Source: GCA-002793235 sp965267355 (lineage in GTDB: Bacteria; Bacteroidota; Bacteroidia; Flavobacteriales_E; Vicingaceae). From it: 64,000 nt of DNA. This document shows positions 15,456 through 22,569 of this stretch, piece by piece. A model generated the notes under the pieces. The model had not been told where the DNA came from and ran no database searches. It saw only the letters and a program-made list of their open reading frames with translations. Numbering within the stretch: the first letter of the stretch is position 1; each line of letters starts with the position of its first letter. Made by a program: the position numbers and the translations under genes. Location: positions 1,302,001 through 1,366,000 of the forward strand of contig OZ253956.1 of NCBI GenBank assembly GCA_965267355.1. Reading direction: 5' to 3'.

Positions 15456-16385
15456 TTATTTTTTAATGAATGTAATAATGGTTGTCATTAGCTCTTCATG
15501 TAAAGGAAGGTCAGGGTTAGAGTAGGTAGCTAAATTCTCGTTCATTTCGGTAGTGTCTATTTTTTTTAGGACATGATTCATGTTTTTGATAATTGCCAGC
15601 TCACTATTAGGGTTTGCTTTTGCCATTTCTTGAGCTTCTTCTACGGTAATCTGTATATCGGTTGTCCCCTGAATTACCAGTATAGGAATGTTTAATTTTT
15701 TTATCTCTGCCTTTGGATTATATGGCAACCAAGACATTAGGTAGCCTTGTATTTTTGGGCTGAAAAGCGCATTTAAGAATGCAGGTACACTATCTACTTT
15801 TTCATTGTTATTTAGTTTTTCTAAAATAGGGAGTGCAGCTTCTTTAACAAATTCGGGTTGATTGGTAGAAAGTTGTCGTTTTAATGTTTCATAACCTGAA
15901 CTGGCCACTCCTGCCAGGGTAATTAGTTTGTTTGCTTTATTTTGTTGAACAGCCAATGTTCCTATTAAGCCTCCAATGCTATGACCCATTACAATAACAG
16001 TGTCAAAATCTTTTTTTAAATAAGCAATCCAGTTAGCAGCATCATTTACATAATCTTCAAACTTCAGTTTTTCAGCACTTAACGAATCGCTAATACTTTT
16101 GGCAACACCTCTTTTATCAAAACGTAAGGAAGCAATGTTGTTTTGGGCTAAATTTTCAGCAACCATTTTTAAACAATTATTGGTGTAATTAATGCCTAAA
16201 GTATTTCCGTTACGATCAGTATTTCCAGATCCAGAGATAAACAAGACAACCGTATTGGTATTTTCAGTAGGCTTAAGTAGTGTTCCGTGCAATTCAATAT
16301 CGTTTGAAAGCATGGTAACTTCTTTTTGTGCTTTTAAAGCAAAACCACTTAAAAATAGAGTGATGAGTAAGGTAATTCTAATCAT
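15456..16385 (-). CDS. Exported alpha/beta hydrolase
   Basis: The 309-aa protein has a signal peptide (residues 1-19, ending LKAQ) and a complete alpha/beta hydrolase domain: oxyanion region FISGSGNTDRNG, nucleophile elbow GHSIGG (about 135-140), catalytic aspartate in IQGTTDIQI and histidine in MNHVLKK. It is probably a periplasmic esterase or peptidase-like hydrolase of the 'S9-like/BAAT' kind; substrate unknown. It begins 2 nt after the SdpI-like gene ends and is therefore likely in the ArsR-SdpI operon. Confidence 0.82.
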   Translation of the reverse strand: MIRITLLITLFLSGFALKAQKEVTMLSNDIELHGTLLKPTENTNTVVLFISGSGNTDRNGNTLGINYTNNCLKMVAENLAQNNIASLRFDKRGVAKSISDSLSAEKLKFEDYVNDAANWIAYLKKDFDTVIVMGHSIGGLIGTLAVQQNKANKLITLAGVASSGYETLKRQLSTNQPEFVKEAALPILEKLNNNEKVDSVPAFLNALFSPKIQGYLMSWLPYNPKAEIKKLNIPILVIQGTTDIQITVEEAQEMAKANPNSELAIIKNMNHVLKKIDTTEMNENLATYSNPDLPLHEELMTTIITFIKK

Positions 16386-16387
16386 AG

Positions 16388-17050
16388 TTAATTGTTTTGT
16401 TGCGTATTAATTTTTTTATATTCGGTATAGGAGTAAATAATAGGAATAAGTGCCAGTATAATAATAATAGTAATAGAAGTAATTTTTGCTTGAGGCATAA
16501 GTTCAGGAATTAGGTTAACAGCAATCATTATTAGTCCACCAAAAAACCACAGTTTACCACCTATGCGATGGGTATTTTTCCATACGGTTTCATTCTCTAA
16601 TGTCCATGGAGTTCTTATTCCTACAAAATAATTTGGTTTTAAGTTCAGAAAAAGGTTTCCTAGTAAACTAATCATTGCACCTACTATAATATAAAGGTAA
16701 TCGCTTAGGCTATTTGTTTCGTTAATAATAGTGTGTAGGTAGGTAAACATTATAACAGCAAGTAACAAGCTTGATACTAAGCGAATTTGATGGTATTTGG
16801 TACCCATTTCACGAATTTTCTTTTTAGGATCGATGTAGATAGCTGCGAGTAGTAATAAATAAAGTACCATAGGGATAATAGCAATTAATCCAATTAGATT
16901 GTTTTTGCTTCCCCAATCGTCTGCTTCACCTGACAGGTTGAAATGTAACGGAACGGTATCCGGAATAATTTCCCAGTTCAACACTAAATATATTATTGGA
17001 CTAATGATCAGTACCCAAAATGGAATTTCTCTTGTTATCTGAAACTTCAT
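16388..17050 (-). CDS. SdpI-family (DUF1648) membrane protein
   Basis: This 220-aa integral membrane protein has about six hydrophobic segments. The N-terminal DUF1648 motif (IPDTVPLHFNLSGEADDWGSK) and the C-terminal SdpI motif (VGIRTPWTLENETVWKNTHRIGGKLWFFGG) are both present. In Bacillus subtilis SdpI gives immunity to the SDP toxin and sequesters the repressor SdpR. Here it overlaps an SdpR-like ArsR gene by 50 nt, the same gene order as sdpRI, but no sdpABC toxin genes are nearby. It may sense an envelope-active compound. Confidence 0.85.
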   Translation of the reverse strand: MKFQITREIPFWVLIISPIIYLVLNWEIIPDTVPLHFNLSGEADDWGSKNNLIGLIAIIPMVLYLLLLAAIYIDPKKKIREMGTKYHQIRLVSSLLLAVIMFTYLHTIINETNSLSDYLYIIVGAMISLLGNLFLNLKPNYFVGIRTPWTLENETVWKNTHRIGGKLWFFGGLIMIAVNLIPELMPQAKITSITIIIILALIPIIYSYTEYKKINTQQNN

Positions 17051-17309
17051 TGTTGATTTCTTTTAAATTATAAATCCATTGAAATAATTCTTCTACTACC
17101 GATGTGTTAATAGAGTAGATAATAAATTGTCCTTCTTTGGTAGAGGTAACTAAATCTGCCCTTTTCAATATGTCTAAATGGTGCGAAATACTGGGTTTAG
17201 AAATGTTAAAGTAATCAGCGATTTCACCTGCATTTAAATCTTTTTCTTTGAGCAGTGTTAGTATCTCACGTCTGGTCTTATCGTTTAAGGCTTTAAAAAC
17301 GGCATTCAT
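17001..17309 (-). CDS. ArsR/SdpR-like winged-helix repressor
   Basis: This is a 102-aa regulator from the ATG at 17309; a TTG start at 17336 would run through the operator and is rejected. The winged helix includes NDKTRREILTLLKE, the recognition helix region FNISKPSISHHLDILKRADLV and the wing TKEGQFIIYSI. Metal-binding Cys pairs of ArsR are absent, as in SdpR and other autorepressors. The 3' end overlaps the SdpI-like gene by 50 nt. A perfect inverted repeat at 17327-17346 lies 18 bp upstream of the start and is its probable operator. Confidence 0.85.
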   Translation of the reverse strand: MNAVFKALNDKTRREILTLLKEKDLNAGEIADYFNISKPSISHHLDILKRADLVTSTKEGQFIIYSINTSVVEELFQWIYNLKEINNEVSDNKRNSILGTDH

Positions 17310-17326
17310 TTTTCTTTTAATTATAT

Positions 17327-17346
17327 ATTTAGACAAATATCTAAAT
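17327..17346. promoter_or_regulatory. Inverted repeat, likely ArsR/SdpR-like operator
   Basis: ATTTAGA (17327-17333), a 6-nt spacer and TCTAAAT (17340-17346). It overlaps a near-consensus minus-strand -7 box (GATATTTG, 17334-17341), so binding would block transcription of the arsR-sdpI-hydrolase operon. Confidence 0.65.
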
Positions 17347-17389
17347 AATATTTTAAATTAGGGGTTGTAGCGGATTATTTTTTTTGAAA

Positions 17390-17737
17390 TTATTCGGTTT
17401 TTATCTTTGCTTCCTCCATAAGTTCCAACCCATAATTTCGAATAATATCAATAATTTCTATTGATCGCTTCCCTTTTTCGGTAATACTATATTCTGTTTT
17501 TGGAGGAACTACCGCATACACTTTACGATGAATAAAACCGTCAGCTTCTAATTGACGTAGTTGTGTAGTCAACATTTTGTCAGAGATATGTGCAATGTTT
17601 TTACGGAGCTCACTGTAACGCATTACTTTATCTTTTAATCGCCAAAGGATAGGCATTTTCCATGTTCCACCTATCCTGTCCATAGCAAATTCTACAGGAT
17701 TATAATAGGTTTTTCCATTGTATATAAAATCAGGCAT
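17390..17737 (-). CDS. HxlR-family transcriptional regulator
   Basis: The 115-aa winged-helix protein has the HxlR pattern RIGGTWKMPILWRLKD, MRYSELRKNI..ISDKMLTTQLRQLEADG, and the wing VVPPKTEYSITEKGK. HxlR proteins often sense reactive electrophiles, aldehydes or quinones. The usual N-terminal redox cysteine is missing; there is no cysteine at all in this protein. It is divergent from the exported DJ-1-like gene, and the 119-bp spacer holds a perfect 7+7 inverted repeat, so it probably controls that gene and itself. Confidence 0.88.
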   Translation of the reverse strand: MPDFIYNGKTYYNPVEFAMDRIGGTWKMPILWRLKDKVMRYSELRKNIAHISDKMLTTQLRQLEADGFIHRKVYAVVPPKTEYSITEKGKRSIEIIDIIRNYGLELMEEAKIKTE

Positions 17738-17741
17738 GGTT

Positions 17742-17749
17742 CAAAAGTA
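17742..17749 (-). promoter_or_regulatory. -7 box of the hxlR-type gene, 4 nt before its ATG
   Basis: Reads TACTTTTG on the minus strand, followed by AACC and the ATG. This spacing predicts a transcript with essentially no leader. Confidence 0.5.
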
Positions 17750-17761
17750 CTTATTTTACTG

Positions 17762-17779
17762 ATACTTTCTAAAAAGTAT
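17762..17779. promoter_or_regulatory. Inverted repeat, likely HxlR operator
   Basis: ATACTTT-CTAA-AAAGTAT, perfect 7-bp arms, lies between the divergent hxlR-type and DJ-1-like genes. A weaker copy (ATAC-AAAAAA-GTGTAT) follows at about 17785-17800. Confidence 0.6.
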
Positions 17780-17856
17780 GTATCATACAAAAAAGTGTAT
17801 TAAGTAGATATTGATGGTATAGTTAGAAATTTGTGTAGAATTTAAAAACTATAAAA

Positions 17857-18738
17857 ATGAAAAAAACAATTTTAAGTGCATTAGTATGCACACTTGTTAT
17901 AGCCAGTTGTGGTCAAAAAAAAGAAAGTAATGCCGAAAAGATAAAAGAAGAGAAAACTGATGGGGTGGAAAAAGCAGCCACCATTAAAGAAGAAAATCAC
18001 TATGTACATGCCCATGGTATCCCATCGAAAGGTAAAATTTTAATGGTAGCAAGTAGTCCGGCAGTATCAGAGCAAACAGGTTGGCCAATTGGTTTTTGGG
18101 CTGCAGAATTGACTCATCCGCTTCATGTGTTTCAAGAAGCAGGTTATACTATTGAATTAGCCTCAACAGAAGGTGGACAAATAGTAATGGATGGTTATTC
18201 TAACCCAAAAGATGAGAGTGGTTATTCAGCACATGATGTTATTTCGCTAGGTTATATGCAACAAGATTGGTTTAACGATATGTTGTTGAACACTAAAAAA
18301 ATAACTGATGTAAATGCTGCTGATTATGATGCTATATTTTTAGTAGGAGGACAAGGGCCAATGTATACTTTTAGAGGGAATGAGGAACTTGAAAAACTAT
18401 TTGTTGATTTTTATGAAAGTGAAAAACCAAGTGCTGCGGTTTGTCATTCAACTACTCTCTTATTAGAAGCTAAAACTTCTGATGGTAAGTTATTGGTGGA
18501 TGGGAAAACATGGACAGGGTTCTGTGATGCTGAAGAAGAATATGCAGATAAAGCTGTAGGTCAAAAAATACAACCTTATCGAATTGAGGAAGAGGCAAAA
18601 AAATTACCTAATACTACTTTTAAAGTAGCAGCACCTTTTTCATCTTATGCAATTACAGATGGCAATTTGGTAACAGGGCAACAACAAAACTCAGGTGCAG
18701 CAGCAGCCAGAATGGTAATTGATTTATTGAATAATTAG
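17857..18738 (+). CDS. Lipoprotein-type DJ-1/PfpI (Hsp31-like) protein
   Basis: This 293-aa protein has a lipoprotein signal (lipobox ending ASC, about residue 18) and a charged linker, so it should be anchored in the envelope, whereas most DJ-1 proteins are cytosolic. The DJ-1/type-1 glutamine-amidotransferase-like domain (about 55-293) has the nucleophile Cys in SAAVCHSTT (about 195), and GGQGPMY, HDVISLG and GQQQNSG typical of the Hsp31/HchA branch. Relatives have glyoxalase III, deglycase-like or chaperone activity. Divergent HxlR and the operator suggest induction by reactive aldehydes or quinones; that is inference. Confidence 0.82.
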   Translation: MKKTILSALVCTLVIASCGQKKESNAEKIKEEKTDGVEKAATIKEENHYVHAHGIPSKGKILMVASSPAVSEQTGWPIGFWAAELTHPLHVFQEAGYTIELASTEGGQIVMDGYSNPKDESGYSAHDVISLGYMQQDWFNDMLLNTKKITDVNAADYDAIFLVGGQGPMYTFRGNEELEKLFVDFYESEKPSAAVCHSTTLLLEAKTSDGKLLVDGKTWTGFCDAEEEYADKAVGQKIQPYRIEEEAKKLPNTTFKVAAPFSSYAITDGNLVTGQQQNSGAAAARMVIDLLNN

Positions 18739-18756
18739 GTTTAGGTTATGTAAGAG

Positions 18757-18787
18757 GAGAGGCTTGAAATATAACCTCTCTCTTTTT
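18757..18787 (+). terminator. Hairpin terminator after the DJ-1-like gene
   Basis: GAGAGG/CCTCTC arms with a 12-nt loop, followed by TCTTTTTT. It separates the DJ-1-like gene from the next ORF. Confidence 0.65.
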
Positions 18788-18799
18788 TGAATAGATGTG

Positions 18800-19408
18800 A
18801 TGAAAACAATCTATTTTACGTTGTTGTGTATGCTTAGTCTAAATGCTTTTTCACAGAGCGTTGAAATTATGCCTGCAACAGAAAGGTTTTGGGCTGATGT
18901 TCAATTTTTAAAACCATTGTATGGTGACAATTATAAGTACACTGTTTTTAGCAGAACGCGTTCTACTATTGATGGAGATGATAATATAAACATGTTAAGC
19001 TCAGCTTACTTTAGTTACTCATCTAATATAGGGTTAGGAGTTTCACTAATCGGAAATTTGAGTAACATTAATGGTTTGGGAAAAGCAATAGGAATTAATT
19101 ACTTGAAGTCGAAAAAAGTTTTTTCTTTATTCGCTATTATCTCTTACGAGTTTGACGATATTCCCAGGTATAGTTTTTTCTCTATTTTTAAATATCGTCC
19201 GAAAATAAATAACAAGTGGAGTGGTTATGGTTCATTAGAATTGTTTAACGTGATTAATAAAGATGCTCATTTATATAGTGGGCAGCGAATACGTTTAGGG
19301 TTAGATTATCAAAAACTACAATTTGGTTTGGGAACTAATTTAGGCGAGTTAGGAACCGAATTTGATTTGGTAGAAAATTATGGGGTATTTTTAAGAAAAG
19401 AGTTTTAA
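18800..19408 (+). CDS. Exported protein, probably small outer-membrane beta-barrel
   Basis: No family recognised. The 202-aa protein starts at the ATG at 18800; a GTG one codon earlier is also possible. It has a signal peptide (ending NAFSQS). The rest alternates hydrophobic and polar residues (for example SSAYFSYSSNIGLGVSLIGNL, RIRLGLDYQKLQFGLGTNL) and ends in phenylalanine (FLRKEF), which fits an 8-10 strand outer-membrane barrel. It could also be a periplasmic beta protein. It starts about 13 nt after a terminator and is followed after 20 nt by an oxidoreductase gene. Confidence 0.6.
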   Translation: MKTIYFTLLCMLSLNAFSQSVEIMPATERFWADVQFLKPLYGDNYKYTVFSRTRSTIDGDDNINMLSSAYFSYSSNIGLGVSLIGNLSNINGLGKAIGINYLKSKKVFSLFAIISYEFDDIPRYSFFSIFKYRPKINNKWSGYGSLELFNVINKDAHLYSGQRIRLGLDYQKLQFGLGTNLGELGTEFDLVENYGVFLRKEF

Positions 19409-19428
19409 ATCAATTAAAACAGAAATTT

Positions 19429-20043
19429 ATGAATATAGCAATTATAGGAACAGGAAATGTTGGTGGAGCATTGGCATTTCAATGGGCTAATAAAGGGCAT
19501 CGTATTTTTTTAGGAGTAAGAGATGTAACTGATTTTAAAGGAAAGAATTTGTTAGAACTACCTAATGTTACGGTCCATTTAATAGAAGAAATAGCTGATA
19601 AAGCAGATGTAATTTTAATTGCAGCAGCTCCACAATTTACAGCATCTATTATTGAGCGTTTAGGGGAATTGGATGGCAAGATAATTATTGATGCAATGAA
19701 TTCTATTAGAACCAAACCAGAGGGTTTTTCAAATTCATTTGAAGCCATTTTAAATTTAGCACCAGCAGCTGAATTGGTAAAATGTTTTAATTCTACAGGG
19801 TTTGAAAACATGAAAAATCCAACTTACAATAATATTGGAATTGACATGTTTATGGCAGGAGATTCGGTTAAAGCAAAAAGCATAGCTACTCACTTGGCCA
19901 AAGATGCTGGTTTTGAAGAGTGTTACGATTTTGGAGGAAACGATAAAGCTGAATTGCTGGAACAATTTGCATTTTCCTGGATTAATCTTGCCATTATGCA
20001 AGGGTATGGTAGAGATATTGCCTTTAAAGTATTGAAAAAGTGA
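19429..20043 (+). CDS. NADPH-binding F420-reductase-like oxidoreductase
   Basis: The 204-aa single-domain Rossmann protein has a dinucleotide motif right at the N-terminus (IIGTGNVGGAL, residues 4-14) and the tract IIIDAMNSI. It belongs to the 'NADP oxidoreductase, coenzyme F420-dependent' fold group, which also includes STEAP-like domains. F420 use is unlikely in this phylum, so the true substrate is unknown. It is 20 nt downstream of the barrel-like gene and may be cotranscribed. Confidence 0.72.
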   Translation: MNIAIIGTGNVGGALAFQWANKGHRIFLGVRDVTDFKGKNLLELPNVTVHLIEEIADKADVILIAAAPQFTASIIERLGELDGKIIIDAMNSIRTKPEGFSNSFEAILNLAPAAELVKCFNSTGFENMKNPTYNNIGIDMFMAGDSVKAKSIATHLAKDAGFEECYDFGGNDKAELLEQFAFSWINLAIMQGYGRDIAFKVLKK

Positions 20044-20049
20044 TGGTTA

Positions 20050-20610
20050 TTATTTAATTAAAATATCTAAATGATGTAATAATCCACTTGTATTTTGTTT
20101 AGAGAAAATGGCTTTTTTTAAATGATTTACTTCTGGATTGATGGAAAAATTTTCAGCGGTTTGGAGATTCACTTTTTCTAGGTTGGTTTGCTCAAAAATA
20201 GCTCGATTTAAGTTGCAATTTTGAAAGCTAGAACCACTTAAATTAGTTTCCGTAAAATCCACCTCCTGTAACTTACAATCATTGAATTTAGTGTTTTTAA
20301 TGTCTAACTGATAAAAAGAAGCCAGGGTTAAATCACAATGGTTAAATGAAAACTGGAGAAGAAATGGATTGCAATCGTTAAAGCTAACCCCCATTAATTT
20401 ACAGTTGTTAAAACTTACATCTTTAAATGAAGCTACATTAATTTTTGCATTGCTGAGGTTACAATTATTGAATTGGCACTCAATAAATGTGATGTTAGAT
20501 ATTTTTACATTTTCAAAATTACAATCGGTAAAAGTACAGCAATCGTAATGGCTTTCCAGTTCCTTTTCAGTGAAGTCGGTTTTGTTATAAGTTTGATTTT
20601 CTTGGGTCAT
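20050..20610 (-). CDS. Pentapeptide-repeat protein
   Basis: The 186-aa protein is mostly A(D/N)LxX-type pentapeptide repeats (SNCNLSNAKI, CKLMGVSF, FTETNLSGSSF, CNLNRAIF, TNLEKVNL), which build a right-handed quadrilateral beta-helix. The arrangement of two repeat blocks with a break near the middle (CNPFLLQFSF) resembles McbG/Qnr-type proteins, some of which protect DNA gyrase, but no functional residue proves this. Its ATG overlaps the uvrC stop by 4 nt, so it is translated from the uvrC transcript. Confidence 0.8.
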   Translation of the reverse strand: MTQENQTYNKTDFTEKELESHYDCCTFTDCNFENVKISNITFIECQFNNCNLSNAKINVASFKDVSFNNCKLMGVSFNDCNPFLLQFSFNHCDLTLASFYQLDIKNTKFNDCKLQEVDFTETNLSGSSFQNCNLNRAIFEQTNLEKVNLQTAENFSINPEVNHLKKAIFSKQNTSGLLHHLDILIK

Positions 20611-22400
20611 TTTTTAAAATGTTCAAACACAATTTTAGCTCTTTTTTTACTAATCGTATCTTCTAGTTCTTTAAGACTAGCTTTTTTGACTCTCGCTACT
20701 GATTTAAATTTCCATAATAATTGTTGGGCAGTTTTGTAACCTATACCTTCAACTTCGGCTAGTTCAGATTTTATAGCTCCTTTTGATCGTTTGTTACGAT
20801 GATGTGTAATTCCAAAACGATGAGCTTCATTTCTTAAGTATTGAATAAGCTTTAAAGATTCTGATTTTTTATCTAAATATAATGGGATAGGGTCTTCAGG
20901 GAAATAAATTTCTTCTAATTTTTTAGCAATACCAATAATGGTAATTTTTCCTCGCAACCCCAATTTATCAATGCTTTTTAAGGCAGAACTTAATTGACCT
21001 TTTCCTCCATCAATAATAATGAGCTGAGGTAAAGACTGTTTTTCTTCCAATAACCTTTTATATCGTCTGTATACCACTTCTTCCATACTAGCAAAATCAT
21101 CAGGTCCTTCAACTGTTTTAATATTAAAGTGGCGGTAATCTTTTTTACTTGGTTTAGCATCTTTAAAAACCACACATGCTGCAACTGGATTGGTTCCTTG
21201 TATGTTTGAATTATCGAAACACTCAATATGAATCGGCTTTTCAGGCATTCGTAAATCCTTTTGTAGTCGTTCTAAAATCCGATCAGAATGCTTGGTTGGA
21301 TTTACATTGGCTTTTTGTTTGTTATGCTCTAATCGGTAATACTTAGCATTTCGATCAGAAAGTTCTAACAATTTTTTCTTGTCTCCTCTTTGAGGAACCA
21401 GGAATTTTATATTTTCATCTTCTAATTCTGGTTTAAAAGGAACAATCACTTCTTTAGAATGACTGTCAAAACGTTGTCTTAATTCAGCAATACCTATTTG
21501 CAATAACTCATCATCTGTTTCTTCCAGTTTCTTTTTTAATTCAATGGTATGTCCCTGAATAATAGCTCCATTAATTACTTTTAGGTAATTTACGTAGCCG
21601 TACTTTTCATCAGAAATTACAGAAAACACATCAACATCATTAATGGTAGGACTCACTACCACAGATTTACTTTGGTAGTTTTCTAGCATCTCAATCTTTT
21701 CTTTAACTAACTGTGCTTTTTCATATTCTAGCTTATCAGCATATTGCTGTTTAAGCGACTTAAGGTGTTTGGCAACTCCATTAATGTTTCCTTTTATTAT
21801 TGATTTAATTTGTTGAATATCAAGGTTGTATTCTTCTTCTTTTTGGTATCCTTCGCAAGGGCCTTTACAATTACCAATATGGTACTCTAAACAAACTTTA
21901 AACTTTTCGTTTTTTATGTTTTCTTCGGATAAGTTATAGTTGCAATTTCTTATGGTGTAGAGTTGACGAATCAAATCTAATATCGTATTCATCATTTTTA
22001 CAGATGCATAAGGTCCAAAATAATCAGAACCATCTTTAACTACATTCCGCGTTGAAAAAATTCTTGGAAAACGCTCATTTTTAATACAAATCCATGGGTA
22101 GGTTTTATCATCCTTCAGCATAATGTTATACTTAGGTTGATATTTTTTAATGAGGCTATTTTCTAGTAATAAAGCTTCTATCTCAGTGTCAACAACAATG
22201 ATTTTAATGTCATTAATTAGTTGCACTAAAACAGCTGTTTTGCTTCTACCATGTTGTTTTGTAAAGTAAGAGGAAACCCTTTTTTTTAGGTTTTTGGCTT
22301 TTCCAACATAAATGATATCACCTTTTTTATTAAAGTATTGATAAACCCCAGGTTTTTGAGGGAGTGATTTAATTATTAGTTTGAGGCTATGGTCAAGCAT
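20607..22400 (-). CDS. uvrC: Excinuclease ABC subunit C
   Basis: UvrC makes the dual incisions in nucleotide excision repair. The 597-aa protein has an N-terminal GIY-YIG nuclease (PGVYQYFNKKGDIIYVGKAKNLKKRV, about residues 16-45), a UVR domain (about 205-240, YADKLEYEKAQLVKEKIEML), the RNase H-like endonuclease domain (IECFDNSNIQGT...IIDGGKGQL), and a C-terminal helix-hairpin-helix (EVEGIGYKTAQQLLWKF). Full length for the family. The -7 box TATATTTG is only 4 nt from the ATG, suggesting a leaderless mRNA. The pentapeptide-repeat gene overlaps its 3' end. Confidence 0.97.
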   Translation of the reverse strand: MLDHSLKLIIKSLPQKPGVYQYFNKKGDIIYVGKAKNLKKRVSSYFTKQHGRSKTAVLVQLINDIKIIVVDTEIEALLLENSLIKKYQPKYNIMLKDDKTYPWICIKNERFPRIFSTRNVVKDGSDYFGPYASVKMMNTILDLIRQLYTIRNCNYNLSEENIKNEKFKVCLEYHIGNCKGPCEGYQKEEEYNLDIQQIKSIIKGNINGVAKHLKSLKQQYADKLEYEKAQLVKEKIEMLENYQSKSVVVSPTINDVDVFSVISDEKYGYVNYLKVINGAIIQGHTIELKKKLEETDDELLQIGIAELRQRFDSHSKEVIVPFKPELEDENIKFLVPQRGDKKKLLELSDRNAKYYRLEHNKQKANVNPTKHSDRILERLQKDLRMPEKPIHIECFDNSNIQGTNPVAACVVFKDAKPSKKDYRHFNIKTVEGPDDFASMEEVVYRRYKRLLEEKQSLPQLIIIDGGKGQLSSALKSIDKLGLRGKITIIGIAKKLEEIYFPEDPIPLYLDKKSESLKLIQYLRNEAHRFGITHHRNKRSKGAIKSELAEVEGIGYKTAQQLLWKFKSVARVKKASLKELEDTISKKRAKIVFEHFKK

Positions 22401-22404
22401 ATTA

Positions 22405-22412
22405 CAAATATA
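22405..22412 (-). promoter_or_regulatory. -7 box of uvrC, 4 nt before the ATG
   Basis: Reads TATATTTG on the minus strand, followed by TAAT and the ATG at 22400. Predicted start of transcription falls at or next to the start codon. The rest of 22413-22569 shows no gene. Confidence 0.5.
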
Positions 22413-22569
22413 CTTTCCAAAATATAATAATCATAGATTCATTTTATAAGTAATTTTTCATCCGAATTATAGATAAATACTTAATATGTAACGTATAAAA
22501 TGTAACCTAATTAAGTAAATATACGTATTTTGGATATTATTTAACAAGGCACTAAAAAACTTAACAATC

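Noticed and set aside
17310..17336. N-terminal extension of the ArsR-like repressor from a TTG
   Set aside because: The extension lies over the inverted-repeat operator and the likely transcription start; the ATG at 17309 gives the usual ArsR length.
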